From: Ascidia mentula
Taxonomy: Eukaryota > Chordata > Ascidiacea > Phlebobranchia > Ascidiidae
Direction: 5' to 3'
NCBI GenBank assembly: GCA_947561715.1
Contig: OX387199.1
Location: forward strand, 67,001 to 131,000
Length of the DNA: 64,000 nucleotides
Below the pieces are notes generated by a model that had not been told where the DNA came from, ran no database searches, and saw only the letters and a list, made by a program, of their open reading frames with translations. Position numbers and translations under genes: made by a program. Of this stretch, positions 62,907 to 64,000 are shown piece by piece (the stretch's first letter is position 1; the number at the start of each line of letters is the position of its first letter).

Positions 62907-64000
62907 TCAAGATGGCACTTGAGCATATTCGCTGAAATCGAACTGCATGTCGTCCGAAGGCGAGGCGGTAGATGGTGTTGTAGAGCACGTTCTATAGAAA
63001 TGCAGGTTGAATTCTGTGTAACTTGTCCCGGCATTATCGCTGGTCTCGGAACAAATTCCCGCCAAAGAGGAGACCTGTGATAAGAAATCACAGATGTCAA
63101 AACACAATTTTCATTAAATTGTTACAGGAGATTGATAAAAACGAGTTGCAACCAGCAGATGGCGCACTTACACTAGTGGCGCGGAAGATGTAGTCGGTTG
63201 TGATGTAATCGGTAAAGTTGAGGACAAAATCAACTTCTTTCCCATTTCTTGAAATTACTTCTTCGTCAGTTTCTGTCGTTTCAGGACAAAGATCTTTCCC
63301 CACATTCTTACACCGAACAATGTTCACATTCTCACGCATTCTGTCGTGAACAATGACATGAGCATTGGAATAAGCAGTGTGACGTAACAATGCCTGAACT
63401 CACGTGAATCTGAGTGTGATTGGAAGTCCCTGGGGTGTTTCCGGGGCGACGGGTATTGAGTAAGTGTAGTTCGACAGATGAGATTCACTGGTAAACAAAT
63501 TTCACGATATTAATTCAGTAACAAACGTGAAATTCGAGTAATACCCACATACCATATAGCATAACCTGTTTCTCCCACATCTGCATCGTGCAATGTGACG
63601 TTGGGTTCAAACAGGGCCAACCTCACGATTTCCACAACATTTAAGCCGACGTCAGGGGTGCCACGTGACGCCGACCGTCTGCAAACAAAATCAGTAAAAA
63701 TAAAATATCAGAAAGTTTACAACCGAAGAAGTTTTTTGAAAGTTAACTTTTTATGTCGTCATAAATGTTTTGTCGTATTGATGACGTCAACTTACTTGTG
63801 AATATTGTGAACTTGGTGGCGATCAGTTTCTATGTCCGGAATCTCATCTTTCTTAACCAGTTTCTTCTTGTTAACCCTCTTCAACCCCTTTGTGGGTGAA
63901 CCCCCCACTTCCACGATACGGGGGCGCACCACTGATGACGTAGACCCGTCCATTCCCTTTCCGTTTATTCCGTTCTCCACGGTCATCACTTCTCCGATGT
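62907..64000 (-). CDS. 3' part of an unrecognised protein gene
   Basis: Five exons are visible: 63796-64000 (open at the window edge), 63553-63678, 63404-63487, 63172-63340 and 62907-63074. The phases close and the visible product is about 250 residues. It starts with a basic, Gly/Val-rich stretch (SVVRPRIVEVGG, KRVNKKKLVKK) and continues into a region that looks globular and beta-rich: VVEIVRLALFEPNVT, YTYSIPVAPETPQGLPITLRF, NVNIVRCKNVGKDLCP and DFVLNFTDYITTDYIF. It ends with a Ser/Thr-rich segment and YAQVPS. Several N-x-S/T sites and cysteines suggest an extracellular or lumenal part, but no membrane helix is in view. I do not recognise the family. The 63-nt intron 63341-63403 is needed to skip an in-frame TGA. 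Confidence 0.65.

Noticed and set aside
63391..63404. In-frame TGA, possible stop readthrough or a 10-nt intron, in the unrecognised gene
   Set aside because: A normal 63-nt GT-AG intron (63341-63403) with matching phase removes the TGA.

Overview
The window is animal nuclear DNA and almost certainly comes from a sea squirt of the genus Ciona. It is AT-rich and has compact genes with many short GT-AG introns, often only 50-60 nt. Several start codons sit just behind an acceptor-like pyrimidine tract plus AG, as expected where messages receive a trans-spliced leader. The gene set is chordate (CRK, VPS54, NDUFAF4, CLPX, DNAI7/CASC1, SLC5, tetraspanins). The species was not determined. All gene models below were built by eye from splice sites, reading phase and family resemblance, and the exon phases close in every model.

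Layout: 1-8417 (-) clathrin heavy chain, lacking its last ~320 residues, with a 5'-truncated LINE in intron 2; 10287-11751 (+) CRK/CRKL adaptor; 12772-17062 (-) DNAI7/CASC1 axonemal dynein-arm protein; 20242-27939 (+) three related tetraspanins; 29683-31358 (+) an atypical class A GPCR; 31497-34965 (+) a lipoxygenase-fold protein missing most of its iron ligands; 36476-39945 (+) an SLC5 sodium/monocarboxylate-type symporter; 40328-44781 (-) mitochondrial CLPX with a Penelope-like retroelement remnant in intron 11; 45864-48789 (+) a secreted astacin protease with TSP1, CUB and MAM domains; 49067-54903 (-) a membrane-anchored carbonic anhydrase with two complete catalytic domains in one polypeptide; 55882-60906 (-) VPS54 of the GARP complex; 61161-62055 (-) NDUFAF4, a complex I assembly factor; 62907-64000 (-) the 3' part of an unrecognised gene.

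The neighbours are functionally mixed: membrane traffic (clathrin, VPS54), signalling (CRK, GPCR, tetraspanins), mitochondria (CLPX, NDUFAF4), axonemes (DNAI7), and extracellular or membrane enzymes (astacin, carbonic anhydrase). I see no single pathway. The most notable observations are the tandem-domain carbonic anhydrase, the apparently iron-less lipoxygenase, an array of nine repeated 5' splice sites in the lipoxygenase gene, the excess of the palindrome TGACGTCA, and the Penelope-like remnant with perfect 41-bp inverted arms.
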